In this document: in pieces, positions 1 to 5,814 of the stretch
How the letters are laid out: every line of letters begins with the position of its first letter
How positions within the stretch are numbered: the stretch's first letter is position 1
Source of the DNA: Geodermatophilaceae bacterium
GTDB taxonomy: Bacteria; Actinomycetota; Actinomycetes; Mycobacteriales; Geodermatophilaceae
Direction: 5' to 3'
DNA: 10,790 bases
NCBI GenBank assembly: GCA_013811975.1
Contig: JACCUF010000271.1
Location: 1-10,790 of the forward strand
Notes under the pieces: generated by a model
Told to the model about the DNA's origin: nothing
Databases searched by the model: none
The model's input: the letters and a program-made list of their open reading frames with translations, nothing else
Made by a program: the position numbers and the translations under genes

Positions 1-759
1 CCCGGTGAACACTGCACTGTCGGGCGAGTCTGCGAGGGTCTGTCGGATCAGCTGTTCGACCGCCAGTAGCTCCGCGCGCTGGTTGCTGACGAAGTCGACG
101 TCGACGACTGCCCCGTGGCCCGGAACCACCGGCCCTCGCGCGAGGCCATGCACGCGGCCCAGCGTCGCAGCCCAGTCGAAGGGATAGGAGTCGTCGAAGC
201 CCGGAGGGTTGCCCTCCTCGACCAGGTCGCCGGCAAATAGGACGGAACCCTCGCTGCCACAGTCGATCTCGACCACAAGATCCCCACCGGTGTGGCCGCG
301 CCCGAGGAATCGCAGATCGATCATGCGATCGCCGACTGTCAGCTCAACGTCCTCCTTCACGAGGCGATCCGGCGGGTCGATGGGTGCAGACTGGATCCGA
401 TCCGCGACGTCGTCGCGGCCTGTGTCGCGGGCCAGTTGTACGGCTGCAGCACGCTGCAGTCCGCCGGACGCGGCGAGGTCGGCGGCAGCAGTGACGTGAC
501 CCCAGATCTCGGCGGGCCGGAACGCGGCGTTGCCGAAGCAGTGGTCCCAGTGCGCGTGCGTGTTTACGACCGTCCACGGATGAGGGGTGATTCGACGGAC
601 CGCCCCGATCAGGTCGGCCGCTTCGCCCAGATGTAGCCGGGTGTCGATGACCAGGCAGGCATCGTCCCCGACGACGAGGCCACAATTGAGATCCAGGGAG
701 GCATGTCGCCGTACGAAGACGCGGTCGCCGACTTCTTGCCATGCCTCACCGGTGGTCAT
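1..759 (-). CDS. MBL-fold metallo-hydrolase, 3' end cut by the window edge
   Basis: A metallo-beta-lactamase-fold hydrolase, probably cytoplasmic because no signal peptide is seen. Reading the minus strand from the ATG at 759 gives 253 codons without a stop up to base 1, so the C-terminus lies outside. The fold's metal ligands are all visible: THAHWDH at residues 67-73 (the HxHxDH motif), His156 in GHTGGD, Asp178 in FAGDLV and His215 in PGHG. A GAGGA Shine-Dalgarno sequence at 768-772, 8 nt before the ATG, supports this start. The family hydrolyses thioesters, lactones, beta-lactams or similar esters using one or two metal ions, usually zinc; the substrate here cannot be told from sequence. 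The gene lies downstream of the broken DUF222/HNH gene on the same strand, with an 73-81 bp gap that has room for its own promoter. Sure of the fold, not of the role. Confidence 0.9.
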   Translation of the reverse strand, partial: MTTGEAWQEVGDRVFVRRHASLDLNCGLVVGDDACLVIDTRLHLGEAADLIGAVRRITPHPWTVVNTHAHWDHCFGNAAFRPAEIWGHVTAAADLAASGGLQRAAAVQLARDTGRDDVADRIQSAPIDPPDRLVKEDVELTVGDRMIDLRFLGRGHTGGDLVVEIDCGSEGSVLFAGDLVEEGNPPGFDDSYPFDWAATLGRVHGLARGPVVPGHGAVVDVDFVSNQRAELLAVEQLIRQTLADSPDSAVFTG

Positions 760-763
760 GTTT

Positions 764-812
764 CCGATCCTCGCCTACCCGGCGTAGCTCCGATCCGAAG
801 GCCGGCCGATCC
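764..812. repeat. three CCGATCC heptamers upstream of the MBL gene
   Basis: CCGATCC occurs at 764-770, 790-796 and 806-812, and the last two copies extend to CCGATCCG. All lie between the start of the MBL-fold gene and the end of the DUF222/HNH gene. They could be iterated regulator-binding half-sites. The first copy overlaps the Shine-Dalgarno region. GATC-containing words are common in this genome (another copy lies inside the MBL gene near 398), so chance is a fair explanation. Confidence 0.3.
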
Positions 813-832
813 GCGTCCAACGCCCCGATTTC

Positions 833-2128
833 TCAGTCGGTTAGGGCGCCGGTCCGGGGCTGGCTTGTGGCGGCCAGTCGGTTCGGGGTGGGGGTGGTCG
901 GTGGGTGAGGTTGATCCGGGGTTGTCGGTTGGGGTCGATTCGAGCCGGTGGTCGGAGCCAGCAGAACAGGCCACCGTTGGCCTGGTCGGTCGGGCCGTCT
1001 TCGCACCAGGGGATCAGGTGATGTACCTGGGTCCAGCCTCGTGGGCCGTGCGCAGCCGGGCCACACGCATCCGCCGTCTCTGATTTCGATGGCCGTCCTC
1101 GGTGCTCCGGTGTACAGGCGGCGTTCCCGGCCGACATCGACGGGTTGGCCGTGGGCATTGAGGACGGCGGGGATGATCGCGGCGTCGCAGGCCAGCATCC
1201 GGGCCAGGGTGGGGCTGATCTCCGAGCCGTCGTCGAGTAGTCCTAGGCCGACCCGTTCGGTCAGGCAGGCCAGCGGGATGGTGACCCGGATCTGGGCCTT
1301 TCCACCGTCACCGCTGCTGGTCGTGGGGTGGTGCAGGCTGCGTCGGGATACCTCGACGATGGCGTCGTAGCGGCGCTGGGCTGGGGTGCGGTCGTCCTTG
1401 TCCTGGCCGAGGTCGGCGGTGATGCCGTCAGACCAAGGGGTGCACAGGGCCTCGAGTGCGGCGGTGAGCACCGCGTACCCGGCGGCGTCGTAGCGGCCCC
1501 GGATCAGGCCACCGGACCCGTACGGGTCCGGACTCAGGGTGAACTCGCGTTTCCCGAACGCGCGCTGCTCGTGGTCGCGGATCTTGGCCTCGTCCCGGGC
1601 TTGGACTCCGTCGGGGTCCAGGAGTTCCTCCAGCCGGCGGCCCAGCTGGCCGAGCTTGACCGGGTCCAGTGATGCGCAGGCACCGATCAGGGTCTGCTCA
1701 CCCTCCACGCGACGTTCGGGGGCGATGCCGTCGGAGAGGTCTTTGAGGGAGTCGACGATGACTTCGGCCTGCGAGAAGTGCACGCCGCCGCCGGTCATCG
1801 CCGAGGCGGTGGCCGGGAGCTGCTCGCGTAGGGCGCGGGCGGTCTTGACCAGTCGGGAAGCCTCCCCGGAACCCAGCCGGTGCGATCCGCGTAGCCACCC
1901 GACCATCGACGACGCTCCACGAGACCGGGCCAGCCCCCGAGCGTCGGCCTCACCCAATCTGGCGAGCAGCACCGCATCGGCCTGCGCCCGCAGCGCCAGA
2001 GCATCAGCGACCTCAACGGCCAACTGCCGGTCGGTCAACGACCACAACTCAGTCTCCGCGGCAGCCCTGACCACTTCCCGTGCATGCCCCAGTCCGGAGA
2101 CAGCCGGCGGGTTCAGCAACGTGGTCAC
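833..2128 (-). pseudogene. DUF222/HNH endonuclease, 13E12 repeat family, frameshifted
   Basis: A member of the actinobacterial DUF222 plus HNH family (13E12 proteins). The open frame from GTG 2128 has 431 codons. DUF222 covers about residues 20-330, with typical stretches such as LGSGEASRLVKTARALREQL and a VHFSQAEVIV segment. The HNH region begins normally at residues 337-364 (RRLYTGAPRTAIEIRDGGC, then CVWPGCARPTR). After Arg364 this frame turns into Pro/Thr/Arg-rich nonsense, while the expected continuation (WTQVHHLIPW) appears one frame over. A single extra base near 1036 explains this; without it the gene would end at TAA 841-843. The GTG start is supported by TAGGTT six nt upstream, suggesting leaderless expression. 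The DUF222 part may still be made, but the nuclease domain is almost certainly dead. A sequencing error cannot be excluded for the frameshift alone. Confidence 0.8.
841..1035 (-). other. displaced C-terminal HNH segment of the 13E12 gene
   Basis: From base 1035 the minus strand reads WTQVHHLIPWCEDGPTDQAN, then GGLFCW, then LRPPARIDPNRQPRIN, ending at TAA 841-843. It holds the first HNH histidines (HH) and the Asn, and a PPARIDPNRQPRIN tail as in other 13E12 proteins. Family members normally have, after LCW, an FHH segment and about 20-25 further residues (roughly HHRxIxxxGWxIRxxxGxPxF) before PPAWIDP. That piece is absent here; the apparent junction is at 957/958. The tail therefore seems to carry an in-frame deletion that removes the last catalytic histidine, in addition to the upstream frameshift. 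Confidence 0.7.
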
Positions 2129-2134
2129 ACCATG

Positions 2135-2140
2135 AACCTA
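2135..2140 (-). promoter_or_regulatory. candidate -10 (TAGGTT) for the DUF222/HNH gene
   Basis: TAGGTT on the minus strand matches the actinobacterial TANNNT -10 pattern and stands exactly 6 nt before GTG 2128. No Shine-Dalgarno sequence lies between. The spacing suits transcription starting at the start codon itself (leaderless). No clear -35 was seen. Confidence 0.45.
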
Positions 2141-2251
2141 CGACTAGGGCCTGACATTTCGAGCCCTGAAAGCCGATGCGGCAGAATCTCTTTCGAGAAG
2201 TTTTGGGCACTCTGGTCACAGTCGTCACACCCAGCCCGACGAGACCGCCCG

Positions 2252-2269
2252 TCGCCACAATCTTGGCGA
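2252..2269. repeat. small hairpin (6-bp stem, 6-nt loop)
   Basis: TCGCCA at 2252-2257 and TGGCGA at 2264-2269 are perfect inverted copies around the loop CAATCT. The hairpin adjoins, and overlaps by two bases, the larger inverted repeat at 2268-2330. It lies in the coding-free region between the DUF222/HNH and DUF429 genes. Confidence 0.45.
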
Positions 2270-2330
2270 GGTAGAACGCGTCTTACCTTCGAAAGCAGCA
2301 CGGAAGCAGAGGTCAGACGCGCTCTACCTC
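2268..2330. repeat. 21-bp-arm inverted repeat, 21-nt loop
   Basis: The left arm 2268-2288 (beginning GAGGTAGAACGCGTCT) pairs with the right arm 2310-2330 (ending AGACGCGCTCTACCTC) at 19 of 21 positions. The mismatches are 2276/2322 and 2284/2314. The loop is 2289-2309. It sits between two minus-strand genes, so transcription leaving the DUF429 gene would pass through it. A terminator role is possible, but no U-run follows on the minus strand. Other options are one end of a decayed mobile element, a structured RNA or a protein-binding palindrome. The region 2141-2456 holds no credible gene. Confidence 0.65.
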
Positions 2331-2339
2331 ACAGCGGCG

Positions 2340-2446
2340 GACACCGCAGGCCGACAACGCAAGCCGCACGACGGGCTAGCTCCTCGTTGCTGCGCTTTTT
2401 CGTACTAGGACGCACCCGACGACACCGCAGGCCGACATCGCGAGCC
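2340..2446. repeat. 26-bp direct repeat, two copies
   Basis: Copy 1 is 2340-2365 and copy 2 is 2421-2446; both begin GACACCGCAGGCCGACA. They match at 24 of 26 positions, differing at 2357/2438 (A/T) and 2361/2442 (A/G). The 55 bp between them contain a short T-run (TTTTT at 2396-2400). No third copy was seen in the window. With the inverted repeat at 2268-2330 they fill the gap next to a 13E12-family gene, a setting that in Mycobacterium tuberculosis carries REP13E12 repeats. That link is inference. Confidence 0.6.
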
Positions 2447-2456
2447 AACCCGCGAT

Positions 2457-3164
2457 TCAACCGATGATGCGCATCGGACGGCGGCGGGCATCGGTCGGCG
2501 TTGCGCCGTCAGCGGTCAGGCCGAAGACACGGGCAGATCCGGCCAACCAGCGCTGCGCCGACCAGGCAGCAGCGCAGGCGTCCAGACAGTCGTCCAGCCC
2601 CGGCCCCACCGGTACATCGGCCAACGGCTCGGTCATGTTGAAGCAAGAGGACAGCGCGGAAATCCGCTGACCACAACCGCGGGCGGTCCGCTTCGACGTA
2701 TGGATCGTCTCGTCGAGGAGGCGGAAGGAGACTTCGGGATGGGCCTCGACGACTCGCGCATCGGGAGAATCACCGAGGGCGTCGTCAACCAAGGCGATGC
2801 GGTCGCAGATGTTCCAGGTCTGTTTGGACAGCCCTTTTCCGGTGAGTTCTCGACTCAGTGAGTTGGCCTCAAGGTAGGTACGAGCAGCTACGACCGGACG
2901 CACCGGGGTGAAGAAGACGGCGTTCGCCGCCGACCAGGGCCCCAGAAATTCTCGCGCCTCGAGGTCGGCTCCTCGGCGGTAGCCGTCCCCAGCCTCGGGA
3001 AGGCCGATCGGGATATCGATCGCGATCACGGCGGCGTCGACCGACAGGATCGCCTCGGCGTCCGGAAGCACCAACCACGTCACCGCGCTGTCGCGGACCA
3101 GGGCCCCGATCCAGCCGCCGGGGCAGCCGTCAACGCCGAGCACCGCTTCGGCACCGCCGGTCAT
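2457..3164 (-). CDS. DUF429 family protein (predicted RNase H-like nuclease fold)
   Basis: A 235-residue DUF429 protein. Recognisable motifs are GVDGCPGGW (10-18), IDIPIGLP (49-56), VEAHPEVSF (139-147) and DDCLDACAAAW (191-201). The family is predicted to have an RNase H-like fold, and these motifs supply conserved acidic residues (Asp12, Asp50, Glu140, Asp191) that could bind metal; no reaction is established. The start is taken as ATG 3164 because the GVDGC strand follows within ten residues and TAGGGT lies just upstream. A longer frame from 3230 would overlap the divergent esterase gene by 46 bp, with an N-terminal extension that looks non-conserved. No Shine-Dalgarno is evident. It shares only 20 bp with the divergent esterase gene, so the two may share control. 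Sure of the family, unsure of the function. Confidence 0.88.
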   Translation of the reverse strand: MTGGAEAVLGVDGCPGGWIGALVRDSAVTWLVLPDAEAILSVDAAVIAIDIPIGLPEAGDGYRRGADLEAREFLGPWSAANAVFFTPVRPVVAARTYLEANSLSRELTGKGLSKQTWNICDRIALVDDALGDSPDARVVEAHPEVSFRLLDETIHTSKRTARGCGQRISALSSCFNMTEPLADVPVGPGLDDCLDACAAAWSAQRWLAGSARVFGLTADGATPTDARRRPMRIIG

Positions 3165-3172
3165 GTCCTGAG

Positions 3173-3178
3173 ACCCTA
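3173..3178 (-). promoter_or_regulatory. candidate -10 (TAGGGT) for the DUF429 gene
   Basis: TAGGGT on the minus strand fits TANNNT and stands 8 nt before ATG 3164. On the other strand, GACCCT at 3172-3177 lies 7 nt before the esterase ATG at 3185. The two possible -10 elements overlap within the near-palindrome GACCCTAGGTC (3172-3182), so both genes may be transcribed divergently, without leaders, from the same few bases. Confidence 0.35.
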
Positions 3179-3184
3179 GGTCGC

Positions 3185-4114
3185 ATGCCACTGCATCCCC
3201 AGGCTCGCGCCTACCTGGACGCCCAGCCACCCCCGTCGGCAGTCAACCCGACAGTGCAGCAAATGAGGGAGGGCTCGAGCGCGATCACCCGGTTCGCCGG
3301 TCCCGGCCCAGAACTCGCCGAGGTCGAGGACCGCGATGTCGGCGGAGTGCCGTGCCGGATCTATCGGCCCCTGGTCGACACAGCACTCCCCACCGTCGTC
3401 CACATTCACGGCGGCGGATGGGTCGGCGGAGATCTGGACACACATGACACGGCCTGCCGGATGATTGCTGCCCAGTCCGGCTGGAACGTCGTGGCCGTGG
3501 ACTACCGATTGTCGCCGGAGCATCCGTTCCCTGCCCCGATGGACGACATCGAGTCGGTTGCTGCGGCCCTGCGCGACGCCTCGGTGCCCGGTGTCGACGG
3601 CACCCGGTTGGCATTACTCGGTGACAGCGCGGGCGGGCATCTCGCGGCCGTGGTGGCCCGTCGGGCCCGTGACGCCGGGCTCCCGCCGTACCTGTTCCAG
3701 GGTTTGATCTACCCGGTCATCGACGCGGCCATGGCCGCGTCGTCATATACGGAGAACGCGGATGGGTACGGCCTGCTGGCGCGGAGCATGGCCTTCTATT
3801 GGGATTGCTTCGCGCCTGACGGCGTGGACCGGACTGATCCAGACGTCTCACCCGCGGAGGCCAAGGATCTGTCCGGTCTGCCGCCTGCATTCGTGCTGAC
3901 CTGCGAATACGACCCGCTGCGCGACGAGGGTGAGTCCTACGCAGCCGCACTGGCCGACGCCGGCGTTCCGACTGTGGCGATACGGGTGGTCGGGATGATC
4001 CACTCGTTCTTTCGGCTGCCGGCCGCATTCGATGCGAGCCGGGCCGCCATCAGCCAAGTCTCGGCCATGCTCGCCGACGTTGCAGCCCAACCGGCCAGCC
4101 GGTTGTCAGACTGA
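3185..4114 (+). CDS. alpha/beta hydrolase, hormone-sensitive-lipase-type esterase
   Basis: A 309-residue carboxylic ester hydrolase of the hormone-sensitive lipase (bacterial family IV) type, with no signal peptide, so probably cytoplasmic. The oxyanion-hole motif HGGG is at 75-78. The nucleophile elbow GDSAGG at 146-151 gives Ser148; Asp243 in CEYDPLRDE and His273 in GMIHSFFRL complete the catalytic triad. Length and the N-terminal MPLHPQARAYLD segment are normal for the family, which supports ATG 3185. There is no Shine-Dalgarno; only 20 bp separate this start from that of the divergent DUF429 gene. The 3' end overlaps the convergent EamA gene by 9 bp. Such enzymes cut short- to medium-chain acyl esters; the natural substrate is not predictable. 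Confidence 0.93.
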   Translation: MPLHPQARAYLDAQPPPSAVNPTVQQMREGSSAITRFAGPGPELAEVEDRDVGGVPCRIYRPLVDTALPTVVHIHGGGWVGGDLDTHDTACRMIAAQSGWNVVAVDYRLSPEHPFPAPMDDIESVAAALRDASVPGVDGTRLALLGDSAGGHLAAVVARRARDAGLPPYLFQGLIYPVIDAAMAASSYTENADGYGLLARSMAFYWDCFAPDGVDRTDPDVSPAEAKDLSGLPPAFVLTCEYDPLRDEGESYAAALADAGVPTVAIRVVGMIHSFFRLPAAFDASRAAISQVSAMLADVAAQPASRLSD

Positions 4115-5026
4115 TCGGCGTGGGCGCAGCCGGGTGAGGGCGACGCCGACCAGACACAGTGCGCCGCCGACAAAGGACAACGCCGGCGGCACCTCTTCCA
4201 ACAACACCCAGGACATCCCGGCTGCCACGACCGGGACGAGATAGGTCGTTGCACCGAGTTGGCCAGCCGGGGTACGGGACAGCGCGTAAGCCCAGGTGGT
4301 GAACGCAATCGCAGTGGGGAAGACGCCGAGATAGAGCAGGCCGAGGATCGATCCGGTGCTGGCCGCCCCGATCTCGGTCCACAGCGTCGGCCCGAACGGA
4401 AGGCAGGCCACCATCCCCACAGCACAGCCCAGCCAGGTGGCTTGTAGCGCGGGTGTCGTCCGCAGCACCGGCTTCTGGGCCACCATCCCCGCGGCGTACA
4501 GAACTCCGGCGAGCAGGCACACAAGGACACCGGTCAGTTCGATCCGACGATCGGTCCCGCTGCCGGCGGCGATGATGACCGCGCCCAACAGCGCCACGAC
4601 GCTGCCGACAAGCAGGCGGGGTGGAAATCCCTCCTTGAGGAAGACGCCGGCGAGGATGGCCACGATCACCGGCGCGATCTGGACCAGCATCGCGGCGGTG
4701 CCTGCGTCGAGGGACTGCTCGGCCGCGTTTAGCGCGATGTTGTAGCCGGCGAACCACAGCAGCCCGTACATCGCGACGAAGACCAACTCACGCCGCCCAC
4801 GAGGCAGAACGAACCCCCGGAAAAGGACCACGCCGCCCAGGACGAGAGCACCGATCACCAGTCTCCCCAGCGTCAGGGGGCCAGGGCTGAAGTCAACGCC
4901 CACCGCCCGGATGCCGACGAAGGCAGAGGCCCACAGCACCACGGTGATCCCGGCTGCCAGCAGTGCGGCAGACGGTGCCGTCCACATGCGACGCCGCGTG
5001 CTGGATTCGGAGACGGGTGCGTTCAT
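4106..5026 (-). CDS. EamA/DMT-family transporter (probable exporter)
   Basis: A 306-residue integral membrane protein of the drug/metabolite transporter superfamily, with two EamA repeats (about residues 20-150 and 165-298) and roughly ten hydrophobic segments. Typical landmarks are WASAFVGIRA in the first helix and FLKEG near the end of the first repeat. The Arg-rich C-terminus (RLRPRRSV) suits a cytoplasmic tail. ATG 5026 is chosen because a normal short N-terminus follows and TAGCGT is 7 nt upstream. A longer frame to 5146 adds an Arg-rich stretch overlapping the divergent regulator and is rejected. The family exports amino acids, metabolites or drugs; the substrate is unknown. The divergent ArsR-type gene and the palindrome at 5041-5057 suggest repression by that regulator. 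Confidence 0.93.
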   Translation of the reverse strand: MNAPVSESSTRRRMWTAPSAALLAAGITVVLWASAFVGIRAVGVDFSPGPLTLGRLVIGALVLGGVVLFRGFVLPRGRRELVFVAMYGLLWFAGYNIALNAAEQSLDAGTAAMLVQIAPVIVAILAGVFLKEGFPPRLLVGSVVALLGAVIIAAGSGTDRRIELTGVLVCLLAGVLYAAGMVAQKPVLRTTPALQATWLGCAVGMVACLPFGPTLWTEIGAASTGSILGLLYLGVFPTAIAFTTWAYALSRTPAGQLGATTYLVPVVAAGMSWVLLEEVPPALSFVGGALCLVGVALTRLRPRRSV

Positions 5027-5033
5027 GTCAGTG

Positions 5034-5039
5034 ACGCTA
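5034..5039 (-). promoter_or_regulatory. candidate -10 (TAGCGT) for the EamA gene
   Basis: TAGCGT on the minus strand fits TANNNT and is 7 nt from ATG 5026, with no Shine-Dalgarno between, so a leaderless transcript is likely. The palindrome 5041-5057 begins two bases upstream, where a bound repressor would block polymerase. Confidence 0.45.
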
Positions 5040-5040
5040 G

Positions 5041-5057
5041 GACGAAAAAGTTTCGTC
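5041..5057. promoter_or_regulatory. candidate operator palindrome GACGAAA-AAG-TTTCGTC
   Basis: A perfect 7-bp inverted repeat with a 3-nt centre lies between the divergent EamA and ArsR-type genes, in the spacer upstream of the EamA -10 and about where the -35 region of the regulator promoter (-10 at 5080) would start. Winged-helix dimers of the ArsR type bind such short palindromes. That the neighbouring regulator binds here, controlling both genes, is inference from position. Confidence 0.55.
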
Positions 5058-5079
5058 GGACGCCGAAATGTTGCCGTTC

Positions 5080-5085
5080 TACGCT
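5080..5085 (+). promoter_or_regulatory. candidate -10 (TACGCT) for the ArsR-type gene
   Basis: TACGCT fits TANNNT and is 6 nt before GTG 5092. This favours the GTG at 5092 over the upstream ATG 5068, which would place the -10 inside the coding region. Confidence 0.4.
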
Positions 5086-5091
5086 GAGGTC

Positions 5092-5796
5092 GTGCCAACC
5101 GAGTCCGATCTCGCCGTACCCGCCGCTCTGATGGGCGAGCCGGCACGCGCCGCGATGCTGCTTGCCCTGATGGACGGGCGATCCCGGCCGGCCGGGGAGC
5201 TAGCCCGGCTGGCCGGCATCCGACCCTCGACTGCCAGTGCTCACTTGCTACGGCTCACCGACGGTGGCCTGATCCAGGTCAGCGCGTCCGGCCGCAACAG
5301 GTACTACAGCCTGACTTGTCCGGAGGTCGCCCGGGCCGTCGAGGCACTCCAGGCATTGGCCCCGCCGCTGCCGGTCCGTTCGCTGCGTGCTGCTCGTACG
5401 GGTACGGCCTTGGCCTTCGCCCGTACGTGCTACGACCACTTGGCCGGCGAACTCGCGGTCGGGCTCGCCCGCACCCTTGTGGACCGAGGTGTGATCGCGC
5501 CGCTGAAATCGGGCGCGGTGGGCCAACTCCTGCAGCCCGAGCATGAGCTGCTCGATGTTCTGGGAGTCGGCGCCGCGCCCGACTTCGCACGCCGGCCGGC
5601 GGTCCGCGGTTGCCTGGACTGGACGCAGCGCGTGCCGCACCTGGCCGGTGCGCTTGGCGCCCAGGTGCTGTCCGGGATGACCGGGAGAGGCTGGATTCTC
5701 GCGATGACGAGCAGCCGTGCCGTGCAGCTCACCGACGAGGGACGGCGGGCGCTTCGCGAAGCCGCGCTGCTCTCCGACGACCTGCTCGTCGCCTGA
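5092..5796 (+). CDS. ArsR-family winged-helix transcriptional regulator
   Basis: A 234-residue regulator. The N-terminal ArsR-type winged helix-turn-helix spans about residues 10-75: ALMGEPARAAMLLALMDG, then AGELARLAGIRPSTASAHLLRL (helix-turn-helix), then a wing ending RNRYYSL. No obvious metal-binding CxC (the ArsR/SmtB ELCVCDL-type motif) is present, so a metal sensor is unlikely. The C-terminal 140 residues are of a type seen in longer actinobacterial ArsR proteins and may sense a ligand. GTG 5092 is preferred because TACGCT precedes it by 6 nt and family N-termini start close to this point; ATG 5068 in the same frame is the alternative (242 residues). It diverges from the EamA exporter gene, with a palindrome between, and probably represses the exporter and itself. 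Confidence 0.88.
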   Translation: MPTESDLAVPAALMGEPARAAMLLALMDGRSRPAGELARLAGIRPSTASAHLLRLTDGGLIQVSASGRNRYYSLTCPEVARAVEALQALAPPLPVRSLRAARTGTALAFARTCYDHLAGELAVGLARTLVDRGVIAPLKSGAVGQLLQPEHELLDVLGVGAAPDFARRPAVRGCLDWTQRVPHLAGALGAQVLSGMTGRGWILAMTSSRAVQLTDEGRRALREAALLSDDLLVA

Positions 5797-5802
5797 CATG
5801 GG

Positions 5803-5808
5803 TACGGT
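5803..5808 (+). promoter_or_regulatory. candidate -10 (TACGGT) for the VOC-cupin gene
   Basis: TACGGT fits TANNNT and stands 6 nt before ATG 5815, in the 18-bp gap after the regulator stop codon. No Shine-Dalgarno is present. The gene may therefore have its own leaderless promoter even though it lies directly behind the regulator gene. Confidence 0.4.
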
Positions 5809-5814
5809 CGACAG

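Noticed and set aside
832..847. CTCAGTCGGTTAGGGC looks like a tRNA D-arm, raising the idea of a tRNA or attachment site at the end of the 13E12 gene.
   Set aside because: No matching anticodon stem, T-arm or acceptor stem can be folded around it, and the bases lie at the stop codons of the minus-strand gene. Chance similarity is the simplest reading.
2439..2454. CGCG(8 nt)CGCG hairpin just after the DUF429 stop codon as a terminator.
   Set aside because: The stem is only four Watson-Crick pairs and no U-run follows on the minus strand; too weak to call.
3165..3230. Longer DUF429 start at 3230.
   Set aside because: It would overlap the divergent esterase gene by 46 bp and place an unconserved 22-residue extension before the first conserved strand.
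4050..4757. A 235-codon minus-strand open frame overlapping the EamA gene in another frame.
   Set aside because: Its product is Arg/Pro-rich without any recognisable domain, as usual for out-of-frame reading of GC-rich coding DNA. The EamA frame has clear family sequence.
5395..5427. An 8-bp inverted repeat CGTACGGG / CCCGTACG with a 17-nt spacer.
   Set aside because: It lies well inside the regulator coding region, where codons for the similar peptides ARTG and ARTC generate it; there is no sign of a regulatory role.
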